DNA from: an uncultured Aquimonas sp.
Lineage (GTDB): Bacteria > Pseudomonadota > Gammaproteobacteria > Xanthomonadales > Xanthomonadaceae
Assembly (NCBI RefSeq): GCF_937888285.1
Contig: NZ_CALART010000056.1
Span: 1 to 64,000, forward strand
Direction: 5' to 3'
DNA: 64,000 nucleotides
Shown here: positions 8,201-18,792 of the stretch, in pieces
Layout: each line of letters opens with the position of its first letter
Position numbering within the stretch: the stretch's first letter is position 1
Translations under genes and position numbers: made by a program
Notes under the pieces: model-generated
The model's database searches: none
Told to the model about the DNA's origin: nothing
The model's input: the letters and a program-made list of their open reading frames with translations, nothing else

Positions 8201-10184
8201 GCAGCATGGACACCTGGCGCCAGTCGAGCCCGGCGCTCAGGATCAGGGCGTTGAAGCCGTCGCTTTCGGCCTGGCCACGCCAGATGTGCTCGAAGGCGTC
8301 CTCGAAGCGGCCGCGCAGGGCTTCGACGTCGAGGCTGCCGAAGCCGACCTGCTCCTGCCCGCTGACGACCTCGAAGTCCTGGATGTAGATCGACTCGGAG
8401 GCGACCTCCATCTCGAAGGGGTGCTCGGAGAGGATGCGCAGGCCCATGTTCTCCATCATCGGCAGCGCATCCGACAGCACGATCGGGCTGCCGTAGCGGA
8501 ACAGCTTGAAGCGCAGGCGCGAACCGGTTTCGCGGCTGCTGCGGTACAGGCGCAGACGCAGGTCCTCAGGACCATGCAGGGCCGCGGCCTGCTCGACGTC
8601 GGCGGCGGCGACCTCGGGCGAGGCCTGCTCGATGTAGCCCACCGGCAGGGCCTTGCCGTAGCGCTGGGTGAGCTTCAGGCCGCGCTCTTCGCCGTGCGAC
8701 TGCACCAGCAGATCGCGCAGCTCGTCGTGCCAGTTGCGCACGATCTGCGCCAGCCGTGCCTCCACGGCGGCGACATCGACCTCGACCGATTCGCCCGCGC
8801 GCGGGCGCACGATCATGTGCAGCTGGGCCAGCGGCGAATCGCCCATCTGCACGTTGGTGTCGAGCCGCTCGCCGTGCAGGGCTTCGCGCAGCAGGGCCTC
8901 GGTGCGCAGGCGCACATCGGTGTTGTAGCGGTCGCGCGGGATGTAGATCAGCGCCGAATAGAAGCGCCCATAGCGGTCGCGGCGCAGGAAGAGGCGCGCA
9001 CGTGCGCGCTCCTGCAGGGCCAGGATGCCCAGCGCGGTCTGGTAGAGCTCGTCCTCACCGGACTGGAACAGCTCGTCGCGCGGCAGCGATTCGAGGATGT
9101 GGCGCAGCGACTTGCCGCTGTGGCTGTTCGGCGCCAGGCCCGACTCGCGCATCACGTGCTCGTAGCGCTGCCGCACCAGCGGGATGGTCCACGGCCGCGA
9201 GGCGTAGGCGCTGGAGGTGTAGAGGCCGAGGAAGCGGTGCTCGGCGACGGCGCGGCCGCTCTCGTCGAACACCAGCACGCCGATGTAGTCCATGTAGCCC
9301 GGACGGTGCACCGAGCTGCGCGCATTGGTCTTGGTGAGGATCAGCGCACCGACCGCGCCGGACTGCGGCATGTGGGTGGCGGCCAGGGTCTTCAGCGGCC
9401 GCGGCTTGGCGGTGGCGTCCTTGCCCGAGAGGATGCCGAGCCCGGTGCCCTGCACCGCGTACAGCAGGTCTTCGCCGGTGGAATCGTCGCGGCGGTATTC
9501 GCGGTAGCCGAGGAAGGTGAAGTGGTCGTCGGCGGCCCAGCGCAGGAACTCCTGCGCCTCGCGCCGGCCCTCCTCGCTGATCGGCATGGGCCGCGCGTCC
9601 ATCGCGGCGATGGTGGCGAGCATGCGCTCGCGCATCGGCGACCAGTCGCGCACGCAGCTGCGCACGTCGGCCAGGGCGTTGAGGATGGTCTCCTGCACGC
9701 GGCGCAGGTCTTCGGGTTCGGCGAGGCGGTCGATCTCCAGATGCATCACCGACTCGTCGGCGCCGCGCTCGCCCAGGCCCAGCACGTGGCCACCTGGATC
9801 GCGCTGCACCTGCAGCACCGGATGGATGATCGCGTGCAGCTGCAGCTCGCAGGCGGCTACGGCCATGCTGACCGAGTCGACCAGGAAGGGCATGTCGTCG
9901 TTGACGATCTGCACCACCGTATGCGCGCTGTCCCAGCCCTCGCTGGCCTGGGTGTTGAAGATGCGCAGCTTGGGCGCGCCGGGGCGGCGCTCGCGCATGA
10001 ACTCCAGCAGGTCCGCCACCAGCGCGGCCCACAGCTCGGGCGACCGTGCCGCCAGCTCGTCCTCGGGCATGCGCCCGAAGAAGCGTCGCGCCAGTGCGGC
10101 GGCATCACCCTGCCGGGGTGCCGGCAGCCTCCTGTTCAGTGCGTCAAGGATGGGATCCAGCAGGGTGCGATCGGCAGTCGACAT
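5244..10184 (-). CDS. gdhB: NAD-specific glutamate dehydrogenase, large (about 180 kDa) type
   Basis: A 1646-residue cytosolic enzyme converting glutamate and NAD to 2-oxoglutarate, ammonium and NADH. The catalytic core is in the middle: ARGGLRWSDRREDFR near residue 842, GSKGGF with the likely catalytic lysine near 879, and the NAD-binding GDMSGDVFGNG near 1013. The N-terminal third holds the regulatory ACT-like domains of this family. The frame is open to 10436, but similarity to the family begins only at MSTADRTLL, so I placed the start at 10184. The gene is monocistronic. It feeds carbon from amino acids into the TCA cycle, as in Pseudomonas and Xanthomonas. Confidence 0.95.
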   Translation of the reverse strand: MSTADRTLLDPILDALNRRLPAPRQGDAAALARRFFGRMPEDELAARSPELWAALVADLLEFMRERRPGAPKLRIFNTQASEGWDSAHTVVQIVNDDMPFLVDSVSMAVAACELQLHAIIHPVLQVQRDPGGHVLGLGERGADESVMHLEIDRLAEPEDLRRVQETILNALADVRSCVRDWSPMRERMLATIAAMDARPMPISEEGRREAQEFLRWAADDHFTFLGYREYRRDDSTGEDLLYAVQGTGLGILSGKDATAKPRPLKTLAATHMPQSGAVGALILTKTNARSSVHRPGYMDYIGVLVFDESGRAVAEHRFLGLYTSSAYASRPWTIPLVRQRYEHVMRESGLAPNSHSGKSLRHILESLPRDELFQSGEDELYQTALGILALQERARARLFLRRDRYGRFYSALIYIPRDRYNTDVRLRTEALLREALHGERLDTNVQMGDSPLAQLHMIVRPRAGESVEVDVAAVEARLAQIVRNWHDELRDLLVQSHGEERGLKLTQRYGKALPVGYIEQASPEVAAADVEQAAALHGPEDLRLRLYRSSRETGSRLRFKLFRYGSPIVLSDALPMMENMGLRILSEHPFEMEVASESIYIQDFEVVSGQEQVGFGSLDVEALRGRFEDAFEHIWRGQAESDGFNALILSAGLDWRQVSMLRGYCKYLLQAQAPFSQAYMEATLNRYPLIARVLVEYFHALFDPSRLTESEAERSEGATALRAGLLNVAGNDPGEAVLAQIDAVAQARGLDSGALVDVCDDALGVLLEGVSSLDEDRILRSFLGVMQATLRTSYFQRPGGRHRDYISFKFDPNAVPELPKPRPYREIFVYGPRVEGVHLRYGPVARGGLRWSDRREDFRTEVLGLVKAQMVKNTVIVPVGSKGGFVVKRPPAGGDRDAQLAEGIACYKRFINGLLDITDNLVDGQVVPPVDVVRHDGDDPYLVVAADKGTATFSDIANGISAEHGFWMGDAFASGGSVGYDHKGMGITAKGGWESVKRHFRAMGRDSQGEDFSCVGIGDMSGDVFGNGMLLSKHIRLVAAFDHRHVFLDPNPDAARSYVERERLFKLPRSSWEDYDKSLISAGGGVYARSLKSIPISPQVREVLGLGEGVSALSPNDLLTAILKAPVDLLWNGGIGTYVKASSETHAEVGDRANNAIRVNGNELRCRVVGEGGNLGMTQKGRIEAALNGVLLNTDFIDNSAGVDTSDHEVNIKILLNDAVTRGELSTPDRNVLLAEMTGEVEQLVLNDNYRQNQAISMMERMSVYRLGSKQHFIRTLEGQGLLDRQLEYLPSDAEFSERKARGLGLTRPELSILLSYSKIVAFQQLLESDVPEDPYLSKELVRYFPQALQERYAEHMQRHRLRREIIATAVTNSMVNRMGATFLMRMQEDTGRSPAQIAKAYSIAREVLDARGLWADIDALDLAVPESAQIDALLEIWALLRSMTRWLLNRPGDRFDIAEAVGRYHPGIEALRGALPEILSETDRSRFAEACARWQEAGLPQALAQQLATLSMLYSALDVVEVASVHSLPVTDVARVYSGLGEALHLQWLLQKIEELPVEGRWHALARGSMRDEMQQQQGALVAQVLRHGKGDVGKRLASWLGRDDTALKFTLSMFADMRTQLAMDYPTVSVAVRRLAQLAAAGSA

Positions 10185-10354
10185 GGCGGGGCTTCTTGGC
10201 TCGGGGGCTGAGCCATTCAAGAACCGCGAATGATAGTGGAGATCGCGTGCAGAGGCTTGCTGGAACCCAAAGCACAAGGCCCGTACCGGCGGGTATGCCG
10301 ATGCGGACACGTGCGTCGAGCGCCGGCCGGTGCAGCGCCAACAGACCCGCCCTG

Positions 10355-11035
10355 CTACGGCCCTGCGTAGGCCACCCAGCCCTGGAAGGAGAGCGCGGCG
10401 TAGAACATCGCCGGCTCCATGAAGCCGGCCTCGCACAGCAGCTTCGCTTCCTCGTCAGCGTTGAGAAGGGCGAGGCGATCGACCATGCGCTGGGCTGACT
10501 CGGAAGCTGCAGTTGCATCGCCCTGCGGGCCTGCGGCAAATCGCACGGACCGGGCCAACCAGTCTTCAACCTTGCCAGCGCCTGGGTCGCCGTGGTGGGC
10601 GATGAGCAAGGGCGCGCCGGGATTGAGTCGCTGGCGCAACCCGCGCAACACGGCGAGCCGCTCCTTGATGCCCAGGAAGTGCAGCGTCAGCAAGCAGGTG
10701 GCGCCATCGAAAGGGCCACCGGGCGCGTCGTCGATGACACCGTGGACCAGCTCCACTCGCGCGGCGAGCGGGCCGAGCACCTTGCTGGCCAGGTCAAGCA
10801 TGGGCTGCGACGGGTCGACGCCGACCAGGGACCAGGCCGGATGGGCTTCGGCAAAGGCCTTCAGCTCTAGCCCGCCGCCCGCGCCCAGCACCAGGATGCG
10901 GGCCTCTGCCGGCGCCCGCTCGGACAGCAGCTGCACGACCATGCGGTGCAGATCGGCAAAGCCCGGCACGCGCCGCGGCGTTTCCTCGATGTAGCGCGCG
11001 ACCGCGGCGGGGTCGGCGAAGGGGTCTGAGGTCAT
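10355..11035 (-). CDS. Class I SAM-dependent methyltransferase
   Basis: A 226-residue protein with the Rossmann SAM-binding motif ILVLGAGGGLEL (about residues 47-58), the acidic strand-2 position in VGVDPSQPML, and a post-motif region GPFDGATCLLTLHFL. It resembles small-molecule methyltransferases of the YecO/CmoA-like type, but the substrate is unknown. I chose the ATG at 11035; a GTG two codons upstream (11041) is also possible, and neither has a good ribosome site. The DUF1266 gene lies divergently 271 bases away. Confidence 0.82.
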   Translation of the reverse strand: MTSDPFADPAAVARYIEETPRRVPGFADLHRMVVQLLSERAPAEARILVLGAGGGLELKAFAEAHPAWSLVGVDPSQPMLDLASKVLGPLAARVELVHGVIDDAPGGPFDGATCLLTLHFLGIKERLAVLRGLRQRLNPGAPLLIAHHGDPGAGKVEDWLARSVRFAAGPQGDATAASESAQRMVDRLALLNADEEAKLLCEAGFMEPAMFYAALSFQGWVAYAGP

Positions 11036-11306
11036 TCGCACTCTGGTTCGGCAGCTGGCAGCAGCATGTCAGCTTCCGCCCAATACCTTGCGCGTCGCAA
11101 GGGGAAGGTTCGGGCCAGGAGGTCAGTGAATGGGGAGGGGGAACAGTCTGAGACGTCCGGCGTTGGGGTCGCGCGCGCTGTCGAGCGCGCTGGGATGGTG
11201 CATGCCGAGCGCGCGCGGCCCCAAGTGTCACTGTCCTCAGCAGGACGCGGATCATCGATACTGGAAAGGTCGGCACCCGACCCATCGCCCGCCTGAGACA
11301 GATGCA

Positions 11307-12119
11307 ATGCAAGATCAACAGCTCGTGCAGATCATTGCCGGCATCGGCGTCGGTCTGGCGCTTGCCGCCACCGCCGCCTGGTCTGCGCGAAGGCGCTGGC
11401 AACGCTCGGACGAGCGCTGGCAGGCCTGGTTTCCCGAGGCACCGGACGTGCCGGAGAACCCCGACCTCGTGCGCGAGCTCGCGGTAGGCGCCGTGCTCGG
11501 GGTGAACAACGCGTTTCCCGTCAACACGCTGGACCCGCACAAGTCGCGCGCCGAGATGCGGGAGTGGCTGGCGGGCTCCTGGAATACAAGGAGCGCCGCG
11601 CAGGCGCGGGAGGCCGTACAGTCGCTGTTGATGGAGGGCCATTCCGCCACCTTCGACCTGCTCATCGAGGCGGCCGCCGACGGCGACCCTGACGCGAGCC
11701 GCGAACATCTGGAACAGGTCTTCGTCGACGACCTGGAGCACAACCCCGAGCTGGCGGAATTCATCGCCCATCATCCGGAAGCGATCGCGCGCCTTGAGGC
11801 CCTGGGCTACCTGGTCACCCAGGCCGATGTGGAGCGCGGTACACGCGCCTACGACCTGGGCCGGGCAGTGGTTGTCAGCCGCGTCGCCTTTGGCGCGGGC
11901 TACTTCAACCGCGCTGAAGCGATGACGATGATCCGGATGGCGGCCTTCGTTTCGCAGCGGACGTTCAAGTCCTGGCGCGAGTTCGCCACCAGCTACCTGC
12001 TGGGCCGTGCACTCTGGGGCGGCGTCGACGATCCGGATTTCGAGGGGATGGTGCGTATCGTCGAGGAGCTGCTGCGCAATCCGCGCAGCCCATGGCTGCG
12101 CTGCGGATGGTTTCGATAG
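11307..12119 (+). CDS. DUF1266 domain protein with an N-terminal membrane anchor
   Basis: A 270-residue protein. Residues about 8-26 form one hydrophobic segment followed by arginines (AWSARRRW), which suggests a single inner-membrane anchor with the rest in the cytosol. The remainder matches the DUF1266 family of E. coli YbeR and YbeU, including RAYDLGRAVVVSRVAFGAGY and SWREFATSYLLGRALW near the C terminus. The function is unknown; members of this family are sometimes linked to contact-dependent competition loci, but nothing of that kind is nearby. The upstream gap contains a strong hairpin (GCGCGCT, four-base loop, AGCGCGC at 11173-11190). Confidence 0.78.
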   Translation: MQDQQLVQIIAGIGVGLALAATAAWSARRRWQRSDERWQAWFPEAPDVPENPDLVRELAVGAVLGVNNAFPVNTLDPHKSRAEMREWLAGSWNTRSAAQAREAVQSLLMEGHSATFDLLIEAAADGDPDASREHLEQVFVDDLEHNPELAEFIAHHPEAIARLEALGYLVTQADVERGTRAYDLGRAVVVSRVAFGAGYFNRAEAMTMIRMAAFVSQRTFKSWREFATSYLLGRALWGGVDDPDFEGMVRIVEELLRNPRSPWLRCGWFR

Positions 12120-12219
12120 TCCCAGTCAGACATCGTGCTGACGAAGCTGTCCTGAATCGCCGCTCGCACTGCCGTCCGGCCTGCGCCCCTCATTCAAGAG
12201 GCGCAGGCCTGTGGCCTGT

Positions 12220-15099
<2,880 letters not shown>

Positions 15100-15261
15100 G
15101 GCGCGGGCACCTGGGGCGAGGGGCAATCGATCGGCACCGTCCCGTGCCGCAGGCACACGCACAGCCGGCTGCGCGCGGGGCGCGCGTGGACGGGCGTAAT
15201 GGGCATGCGGGTGTCGGACACGGGGCGGCGCTCGGCAACCGGACGACAACCCGTCCGGCGT

Positions 15262-15484
15262 GGGCGCCCCATCTGTCTGTTCGCCTGAGAGCGTTATCCC
15301 GTCGGCGGGCCCACAGCGCATTACAGACGGCGCCGGGCCTCTCTCCAGATGCGTGCTGCGCGCGGCAGACGGGCCTGCAAGCAGACGCCTCAGCCGGGCC
15401 ACCCGGTCCTTTTGCCTGAGAGTTTCCGGGGCGGTTGCTCCTTCGGCGCCGTCCGACCTGAAGGCCGGCCGATCTCTCCCGCGT
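15262..15484 (-). promoter_or_regulatory. Tandem glycine riboswitch upstream of gcvP
   Basis: Reading the minus strand, aptamer 1 (about 15484 to 15393) has the opening GGGAGAGA, the core GCCGAAGGAGCAA and the closing CTCTCAGGCAAAAGGACC. Aptamer 2 (about 15350 to 15262) has GGAGAGAGGCCC and the closing CTCTCAGGCGAACAGAC, with a more divergent middle (GCCGACGGGATAACG). The two are joined by a short linker in the usual tandem arrangement. About 160 bases separate it from the gcvP start, leaving room for an expression platform. The family is known to switch gcv genes on when glycine is plentiful. Confidence 0.93.
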
Positions 15485-15577
15485 GGCCGGCGAATGCTAG
15501 CACGCGGGCGTGAGGACGGCCTGCAGCCGTCATCCGCTGCCGCTATGCTGCCGGGCCCTTGAATCGCGGACGCCCGC

Positions 15578-16762
15578 ATGCACGCCCTGATTCGCACCGG
15601 CGCCCTGCTGCTGGGCCTCGCCCTGAGCCTGACCGCCTGCACTTCTGGAGCACCCGAGCCGGTGAAACTGCGCATCGCCACCTACAACCTGGCCCTGACC
15701 GATGACCAGCCCGGCGCGGTGCTGGAGCGCCTGCGCGGCGAAGACGCCCAGGCGCGCAAGCTGGCGGCGGTCCTCCAGACCGTGCGGCCGGACATCGTGC
15801 TGCTCAACGAGCTGGACCGCGACGAGGCCGGCGAGACGGCGCGGCTGTTCCGCGAGCGCTATCTCGGCGTCAGCCAGTCCGGGCTCGCGCCGCTCGACTA
15901 TCCCTACGCCTTCCACGCGCCGGTCAACACCGGCGAGCCGAGCGGGCTGGACCTCGACCAGAACGGCCAGCTCGGCGACCCCGGCGACGCCTGGGGCTTT
16001 GGCCGCCACCCGGGCCAGTACGGCATGCTCGTGCTGTCGCGCTATCCGATCGATGCCGAAGCGACGCGCACGTTCCAGCATCTGCGCTGGTCGGATCTGC
16101 CGGGCGCCCTGCAGCCGCGTCTGCCGGGTGCCGATGCGCCCTGGTATCCAGCCGAGGTCTGGGCGCAGCTGCGCCTGTCCTCGAAGTCGCACTGGGACCT
16201 GCCCATCGATACGCCGCTGGGGCGCATCCACCTGCTCGCTGCGCACCCCACGCCACCGGCCTTCGACGGGCCGGAGGGCCGCAACAAGGTTCGCAACCAC
16301 GACGAGCTGAAGCTGTGGCGCGACTACCTCGACGGCGCCGACTGGATGGTCGATGACCAGGGCCGACGCGGCCCGCTGCCGGCCGATGCGCGTTTCGTCA
16401 TCGCCGGTGATCTCAACGCCGACCCGGTCGAAGGCGACAGCCTGCCCGGCGCCATCCAGGCCCTTCTCGAACACCCGCGCGTGCAGGCCGAACCGGCGCC
16501 GCGCAGCGAAGGCAGCTTCGAGGCCTCACTGACCTTCCAACCCGGCAACGGCGCCGAGCTGGCCCAGCGCGGCGACCCGCACACGGAAACCGCCCAGTTC
16601 AGCCCGAAGCGCGGCACCATGCGCGTCGACTACGTGCTGCCCTCGAAGGGCTTCAAGGTGCTGGACGCCGGCGTGTTCTGGCCCAAGCGCGGCGCGCCGG
16701 GCAGCGACTGGGTGACGGCCAGCGATCACCGGCTGGTGTGGGTGGATTTGAGCCGGGAATAG
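15578..16762 (+). CDS. Endonuclease/exonuclease/phosphatase-family lipoprotein
   Basis: A 394-residue secreted protein. A lipoprotein signal ends in LSLTAC (cysteine near residue 21), so it is probably anchored in the envelope. The metal-dependent EEP fold follows: RIATYNLAL, LLNELDRDE (catalytic glutamate), LAAHPTPP, VIAGDLNADP and a C-terminal TASDHRLVWVDL with the catalytic SDH. Some relatives are annotated as secreted nucleases or phosphoesterases. The substrate cannot be read. The last codons and the TAG stop lie inside a GGAATCGGGAATC repeat array. It is divergent from gcvP. Confidence 0.9.
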   Translation: MHALIRTGALLLGLALSLTACTSGAPEPVKLRIATYNLALTDDQPGAVLERLRGEDAQARKLAAVLQTVRPDIVLLNELDRDEAGETARLFRERYLGVSQSGLAPLDYPYAFHAPVNTGEPSGLDLDQNGQLGDPGDAWGFGRHPGQYGMLVLSRYPIDAEATRTFQHLRWSDLPGALQPRLPGADAPWYPAEVWAQLRLSSKSHWDLPIDTPLGRIHLLAAHPTPPAFDGPEGRNKVRNHDELKLWRDYLDGADWMVDDQGRRGPLPADARFVIAGDLNADPVEGDSLPGAIQALLEHPRVQAEPAPRSEGSFEASLTFQPGNGAELAQRGDPHTETAQFSPKRGTMRVDYVLPSKGFKVLDAGVFWPKRGAPGSDWVTASDHRLVWVDLSRE

Positions 16763-16797
16763 GGAATTCGGAATCCGGAATCGGGAATCGGGAATCG
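16753..16797 (+). repeat. Short GGGAATC repeat array overlapping a stop codon
   Basis: A run of about five degenerate 7-8 base units (GGAATCGGGAATCGGGAATC). It overlaps the last two codons and stop codon of the lipoprotein gene. Similar arrays lie at 20877-20907 and, inverted, at 21067-21098, with a weaker one at about 27932-27955. Confidence 0.75.
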
Positions 16798-17174
16798 AAA
16801 GGGCAGCGCGGGCACTTCTGCGGATCCGGAACTCCCTATAACGAACTGCTGCTGTTGAGTTAGCGAGCATCTTCGCGAAGTTCAGTGCCAGGCCATGTAT
16901 CGACCTCGAGTCACCCGCAAGCAGGCTTCCACAGAAACAAGGCGAGCAACGAACTCATCCAAGGTGATCGAAACGCTCAGGCGCCCGAACTAGCCGAGTC
17001 TCAGCTCGCTCGAAACAGTACGCTCGCGAACAGATTGCTCGTCGCCCCCGCGAAGGCGGGGGCCCAGTCCCAGCCTGCCCCAGTCGCAAGACCACTGGAT
17101 CCCCGCCTCCGCGGGGACGACGAGTCGAGGTATCTTCGAGAATACCTGCACCGCGACGCCGCGGCGAAACGCTC
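16763..17174. other. Intergenic region made mostly of repeats
   Basis: This gap lies between convergent genes (the lipoprotein and maf). It contains the GGGAATC array at its left end and the second copy of the GCGAAGGCGGGG family repeat at its right end. I see no gene in between. Confidence 0.6.
16998..17166. repeat. Dispersed intergenic repeat, GCGAAGGCGGGGGCCCAGT family, copy 2
   Basis: It is nearly collinear with 3223-3390, sharing the entry segment with ACGCTCGCGA, the CCCCCGCGAAGGCGGGGG core, the CACTGGATCCCCG partner and the exit segment ACCTGCACCGC. Differences inside the stems are partly compensated. It ends eight bases from the maf stop codon. Confidence 0.8.
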
Positions 17175-17732
17175 TCAAACCATCCTCGCCAGCTCGAACA
17201 ACGGCAGCCCCATCACCCCGCTGTAGCTGCCCTCGATGCGGCGGATGAAGGCGGCGGCGCGGCCCTGGATGGCGTAGGCGCCGGCCTTGCCGAAGCATTC
17301 GCCGCTGTCGATGTAGGCGGCGATGCGCGCCTCGTCGAGCGTGTCGAACTCGACCTCGGTGATGCACAGGGCCTCGCGGCTGCCCTGCGCGTCGGCGAGG
17401 CAGATCGCCGAGACGGCCTGGTGGCGACGACCCGACAGGCGCCGCAGCATCGCGGCGGCATCCAGCGCATCGCGCGGCTTGCCGAACACCTCGTCGTCGA
17501 GAATCACCTCGGTGTCGGCCGCGAGCACGCGCGCAAAGGGCTGGTGGCCGACGCGGTTCCAGCCTGCCTCGGCTTTCTCGCGGGCAAGGCGCTGCACGTA
17601 GTCGAGCGCCGGCTCGCCGGGTGCACGTTCTTCCGGAATCTCGATTTCCAGCACCACGTGGGCGATGCCGAGCTGTCCCAGCAGCTCGCGCCGGCGCGGT
17701 GACTTCGAGGCCAGGTACAGCACGCCGCTCAT
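17175..17732 (-). CDS. maf: Maf-family nucleotide pyrophosphatase (dTTP/UTP type)
   Basis: A 185-residue cytosolic enzyme that hydrolyses non-canonical or surplus nucleoside triphosphates. The signature SKSPRRRELL is at residues 9-18, the catalytic aspartate at D73 in ADTEV, and the C-terminal KAGAYAIQG plus SGVMGLPLF fit the YhdE (dTTP/UTP) branch better than YceF. Its start codon overlaps the stop of the upstream metallo-hydrolase gene by four bases, so the two are translationally coupled. Confidence 0.93.
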   Translation of the reverse strand: MSGVLYLASKSPRRRELLGQLGIAHVVLEIEIPEERAPGEPALDYVQRLAREKAEAGWNRVGHQPFARVLAADTEVILDDEVFGKPRDALDAAAMLRRLSGRRHQAVSAICLADAQGSREALCITEVEFDTLDEARIAAYIDSGECFGKAGAYAIQGRAAAFIRRIEGSYSGVMGLPLFELARMV

Positions 17733-18670
17733 GCGCGCGCCTCGCGATCCAACCAGACGCCCAGACCCTGCGCGTTCAGCTCGATGTCCATGCCCAGCAG
17801 CGCGATGACTTCGGCGCGGCTCTGCCGGCAGCCGTGGGCGGCGGCGCGGGTGGCATAGAGCTCGGCCAGGTCGGCGCAGATCGCGGCGTGCCGCGCCTCA
17901 CTCGCGAGCCCGGCCTGCGCCCGCGCGATCGCCACCATCGCGTCGATCTGCGCGAACAGGGCCTGCGCCAGCGCGGCGGGCGGCGCCACGCGGCCGTAGT
18001 GGGTGAGGTACATGGCCTCGGGATCGAAGTCGAGCATGCGCGCGATCGAGGCCTTCAGCGCCTCGGGCTCGAACTGCACCGGCGTGGTGGTCGGCAGGAT
18101 GAAGGCGCCGGCCGCGCTGTCGAATTCGCGGTAGCTGAGGCCGAAGGTGTCGCCGGTGAAGAAGCTGCGGCTCGCCGCATCCCAGATCACGATGTGGTGG
18201 CGCGCATGGCCCGGCGCGTCCAGGCACAGCAGCTCGCGGCCGGCGAGGTCGATGCGATGGCCGTCCTGCGCCTCGACCACGCGCGCCGCATCGACCGGCA
18301 GGATCCGCCCATAGGTGCGCGCGACCTCGTCCTCGCCGTAGACCGCGCTGGCGCCGGCGATCAGCTGGCTGGGGTCGATCATGTGGCGGGCGCCGCGCGG
18401 GTGCACCACCAGCCTCGCGTTCGGCAGCGCCTGCATCAGCTGGCCGGCGCCGCCGGCATGATCCAGATGCACATGGGTGAGGATCAGCCAGTCGACATCG
18501 GCCGGCGCAAGCCCCGCTGCGGCCAGACCCTGCAGCAGCGCCGGCACCGAGGCGTTGAGGCCGCAGTCGACGAAGGCGCCGCGGCCGTTCTCGACGATCA
18601 GATAGGCGGCATCGAAGTTCGGCCGATGGAAGCCGGTGTCCAGCGTGTGGATGCCGTGGGGCTGCTGCAT
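17729..18670 (-). CDS. Metallo-beta-lactamase-fold hydrolase
   Basis: A 313-residue protein with the zinc-binding motif HVHLDHAGG (H66, H68, D70, H71), followed by the metal positions in DAPGHARHH and FTGDTFG. It therefore binds one or two metals and hydrolyses some ester or thioester, as glyoxalase II and quorum-quenching lactonases do; nothing in the sequence chooses between these. No signal peptide is visible, so it is cytosolic. It is the first gene of a two-gene operon with maf. Confidence 0.88.
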   Translation of the reverse strand: MQQPHGIHTLDTGFHRPNFDAAYLIVENGRGAFVDCGLNASVPALLQGLAAAGLAPADVDWLILTHVHLDHAGGAGQLMQALPNARLVVHPRGARHMIDPSQLIAGASAVYGEDEVARTYGRILPVDAARVVEAQDGHRIDLAGRELLCLDAPGHARHHIVIWDAASRSFFTGDTFGLSYREFDSAAGAFILPTTTPVQFEPEALKASIARMLDFDPEAMYLTHYGRVAPPAALAQALFAQIDAMVAIARAQAGLASEARHAAICADLAELYATRAAAHGCRQSRAEVIALLGMDIELNAQGLGVWLDREARA

Positions 18671-18792
18671 GGGCGTGCTCCGCGCGGAAGACGCCGGAGG
18701 ATAGCGGATGGGCCCGCGCGGGCCGACAGGACTATCCGCACGTTCGGCCGAGCCGCGGCCTGCCTACCCTGTCGGCTGCCGTACCGGAGCCC

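Noticed and set aside
5037..10211. A 1724-codon open frame on the plus strand
   Set aside because: It is the antisense shadow of the glutamate dehydrogenase gene. The product is rich in R, H, A and Q with no family similarity, as expected for the opposite strand of a high-GC gene.
10185..10436. N-terminal extension of glutamate dehydrogenase
   Set aside because: The extra 84 residues are arginine-rich with no similarity to the family and overlap the end of the methyltransferase gene.
15100..15681. N-terminal extension of gcvP upstream of 15099
   Set aside because: The frame is open but runs through the glycine riboswitch. Family similarity starts at 15099 and the protein already has full length there.
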